From: Methylococcaceae bacterium UBA4132
Lineage (GTDB): Bacteria; Pseudomonadota; Gammaproteobacteria; Methylococcales; Methylomonadaceae
DNA length: 15,971 nt
Assembly: GCA_002380945.1 (NCBI GenBank)
Contig: DFWO01000081.1
Coordinates: 1-15,971, forward strand
Direction of reading: 5' to 3'
The position numbers and the translations under genes are program-made. Each line of letters begins with the position of its first letter. Position 1 is the stretch's first letter. The notes beneath the pieces were generated by a model. The model made no database searches and was not told the origin of the DNA. It saw only the letters and a list, made by a program, of their open reading frames with translations. Shown here piece by piece: positions 15,280 to 15,971 of this stretch.

Positions 15280-15971
15280 AAGCAGTATTGGCAGTGAGTT
15301 CAAAACGTGCGCTAATCGCATTCCAGTCGTGGAGCAACTTAAGCAATGGCGCGTTTAAGGGGGTTTCGTGACACAAAATAATCTCACGGTAATCGGCAGG
15401 ATTCATGTTGTAAATAAAATTGGCAATACCGTCTTCGTAGTTATCTTCAAACTGGCAAATCAAACCGATTTCATTGCCTTTGTGTATCGGTGAGCGCGTG
15501 GTGCTTTGTACTTTAACCTTCAAACCTTGCGCGGCTAAAGCGCGTCCCAACAAATACGCAGGTGCGTTACATTCGCCTGTGCCTAACACCAAGACAGGGC
15601 GGTTATCTTGTTCGGTGGTTTTAAAATGCACCGTTGGATCGGCAGTTATCTCAACAGGTTTCGTCAAGCCCAAACGCCCTTGCCATGCTAACAAATGTTT
15701 TTTACAGGCATTATTGCTGGACGCATTAACGCTAATTGCATCAATCGCCGCGTTATTGTGATCTTCAAAACTCAACAAACCTTGGCGAAAACAAACCCAC
15801 TCAACACTAACGCCCGCTTCGCTTTCTAAATAACAGCGGTCGTTTGGATGGGCAAAATTAACCAAACTGACAATAAACACCTTACGCAAAGCAGGATTCA
15901 CTTTTTGATACGCCTGAATCAAGCGTAAAAACGTTCTGCCCGTACTAATTTCATCATCAATCAACACCAAG
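15251..15971 (-). CDS. Phosphoribosyltransferase with TRSP domain (5' end outside window)
   Basis: Only the C-terminal 239 residues or so are present; the gene continues past base 15971. The visible part opens with LVLIDDEISTGRTF, the PRPP-binding motif of type I phosphoribosyltransferases (acidic pair, then STG-T), so the N-terminal half of that domain lies outside. After a linker comes a TRSP-type domain (about 125-236 of the visible part) with GTGECNAPAYLLGRALAAQG and STTRSPI, the motif that names the domain. In Ter-linked operons this architecture occurs with HAD phosphatases, an ATP-grasp enzyme and a citrate lyase-like protein, and is predicted to make a nucleoside-like metabolite. The HAD gene overlaps its end, supporting this. 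The first in-frame TTG at the edge is not its start. Confidence 0.85.
   Translation of the reverse strand, partial: LVLIDDEISTGRTFLRLIQAYQKVNPALRKVFIVSLVNFAHPNDRCYLESEAGVSVEWVCFRQGLLSFEDHNNAAIDAISVNASSNNACKKHLLAWQGRLGLTKPVEITADPTVHFKTTEQDNRPVLVLGTGECNAPAYLLGRALAAQGLKVKVQSTTRSPIHKGNEIGLICQFEDNYEDGIANFIYNMNPADYREIILCHETPLNAPLLKLLHDWNAISARFELTANTAYATLHFFRP

Noticed and set aside
14524..15971. Complete tellurium-resistance system in the window
   Set aside because: Only a HAD gene and a partial PRTase-TRSP gene are visible; no TerD/TerC-type gene is present here.

Overview
The window most likely comes from a gammaproteobacterium of moderate GC content. This rests on the envelope and EF-P genes (bamA, skp, fabZ, lpxA, rnhB, efp, epmA, epmB) and on an exosortase/PEP-CTERM cassette. 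Interspersed palindromic repeats and exosortase systems are common in Thiotrichales-like and methanotrophic gammaproteobacteria, but the genus cannot be fixed from this sequence. No rRNA, tRNA or CRISPR array was seen, and no gene-free stretch exceeds about 300 bases.

Region 1 (1-251): a possible decayed end of an IS200-type transposase is followed by three close perfect hairpins. They look like the right end of an IS200/IS605-type element. The exosortase gene begins about 80 bases further on.

Region 2 (252-5366, + strand): a tight three-gene cassette. It encodes an exosortase with a fused EpsI-like C-terminal domain, a VIT/von Willebrand factor A protein with its own C-terminal PEP-CTERM sorting signal, and a polytopic DUF4173-type membrane protein. 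The likely reading is a dedicated sorting enzyme, its single neighbouring substrate and a membrane partner. The exosortase gene carries an in-frame cluster of four palindromic units between its two domains, and base usage changes at that point.

Region 3 (5363-11811, - strand): in transcription order efp, epmA, bamA, skp, fabZ, lpxA, rnhB. This is the classical outer-membrane biogenesis/lipid A block, but lpxD is missing between skp and fabZ, lpxB is missing between lpxA and rnhB, and the usual upstream neighbour rseP is replaced by efp-epmA. Consensus-like -10 elements lie in front of bamA and skp.

Region 4 (11894-13712, + strand): epmB is divergent from efp and shares a palindromic -10 region with it. 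EF-P and both enzymes of its beta-lysylation pathway are therefore contiguous. A Mut7-C RNase-domain protein with an N-terminal ubiquitin-like domain follows epmB.

Region 5 (13700-15971, - strand): mtgA (peptidoglycan glycosyltransferase), a HAD phosphatase, and the C-terminal part of a phosphoribosyltransferase with a TRSP domain that runs off the window. The last two overlap. They match the predicted biosynthetic module linked to tellurium-resistance (Ter) stress systems, so the rest of that operon is expected beyond base 15971.
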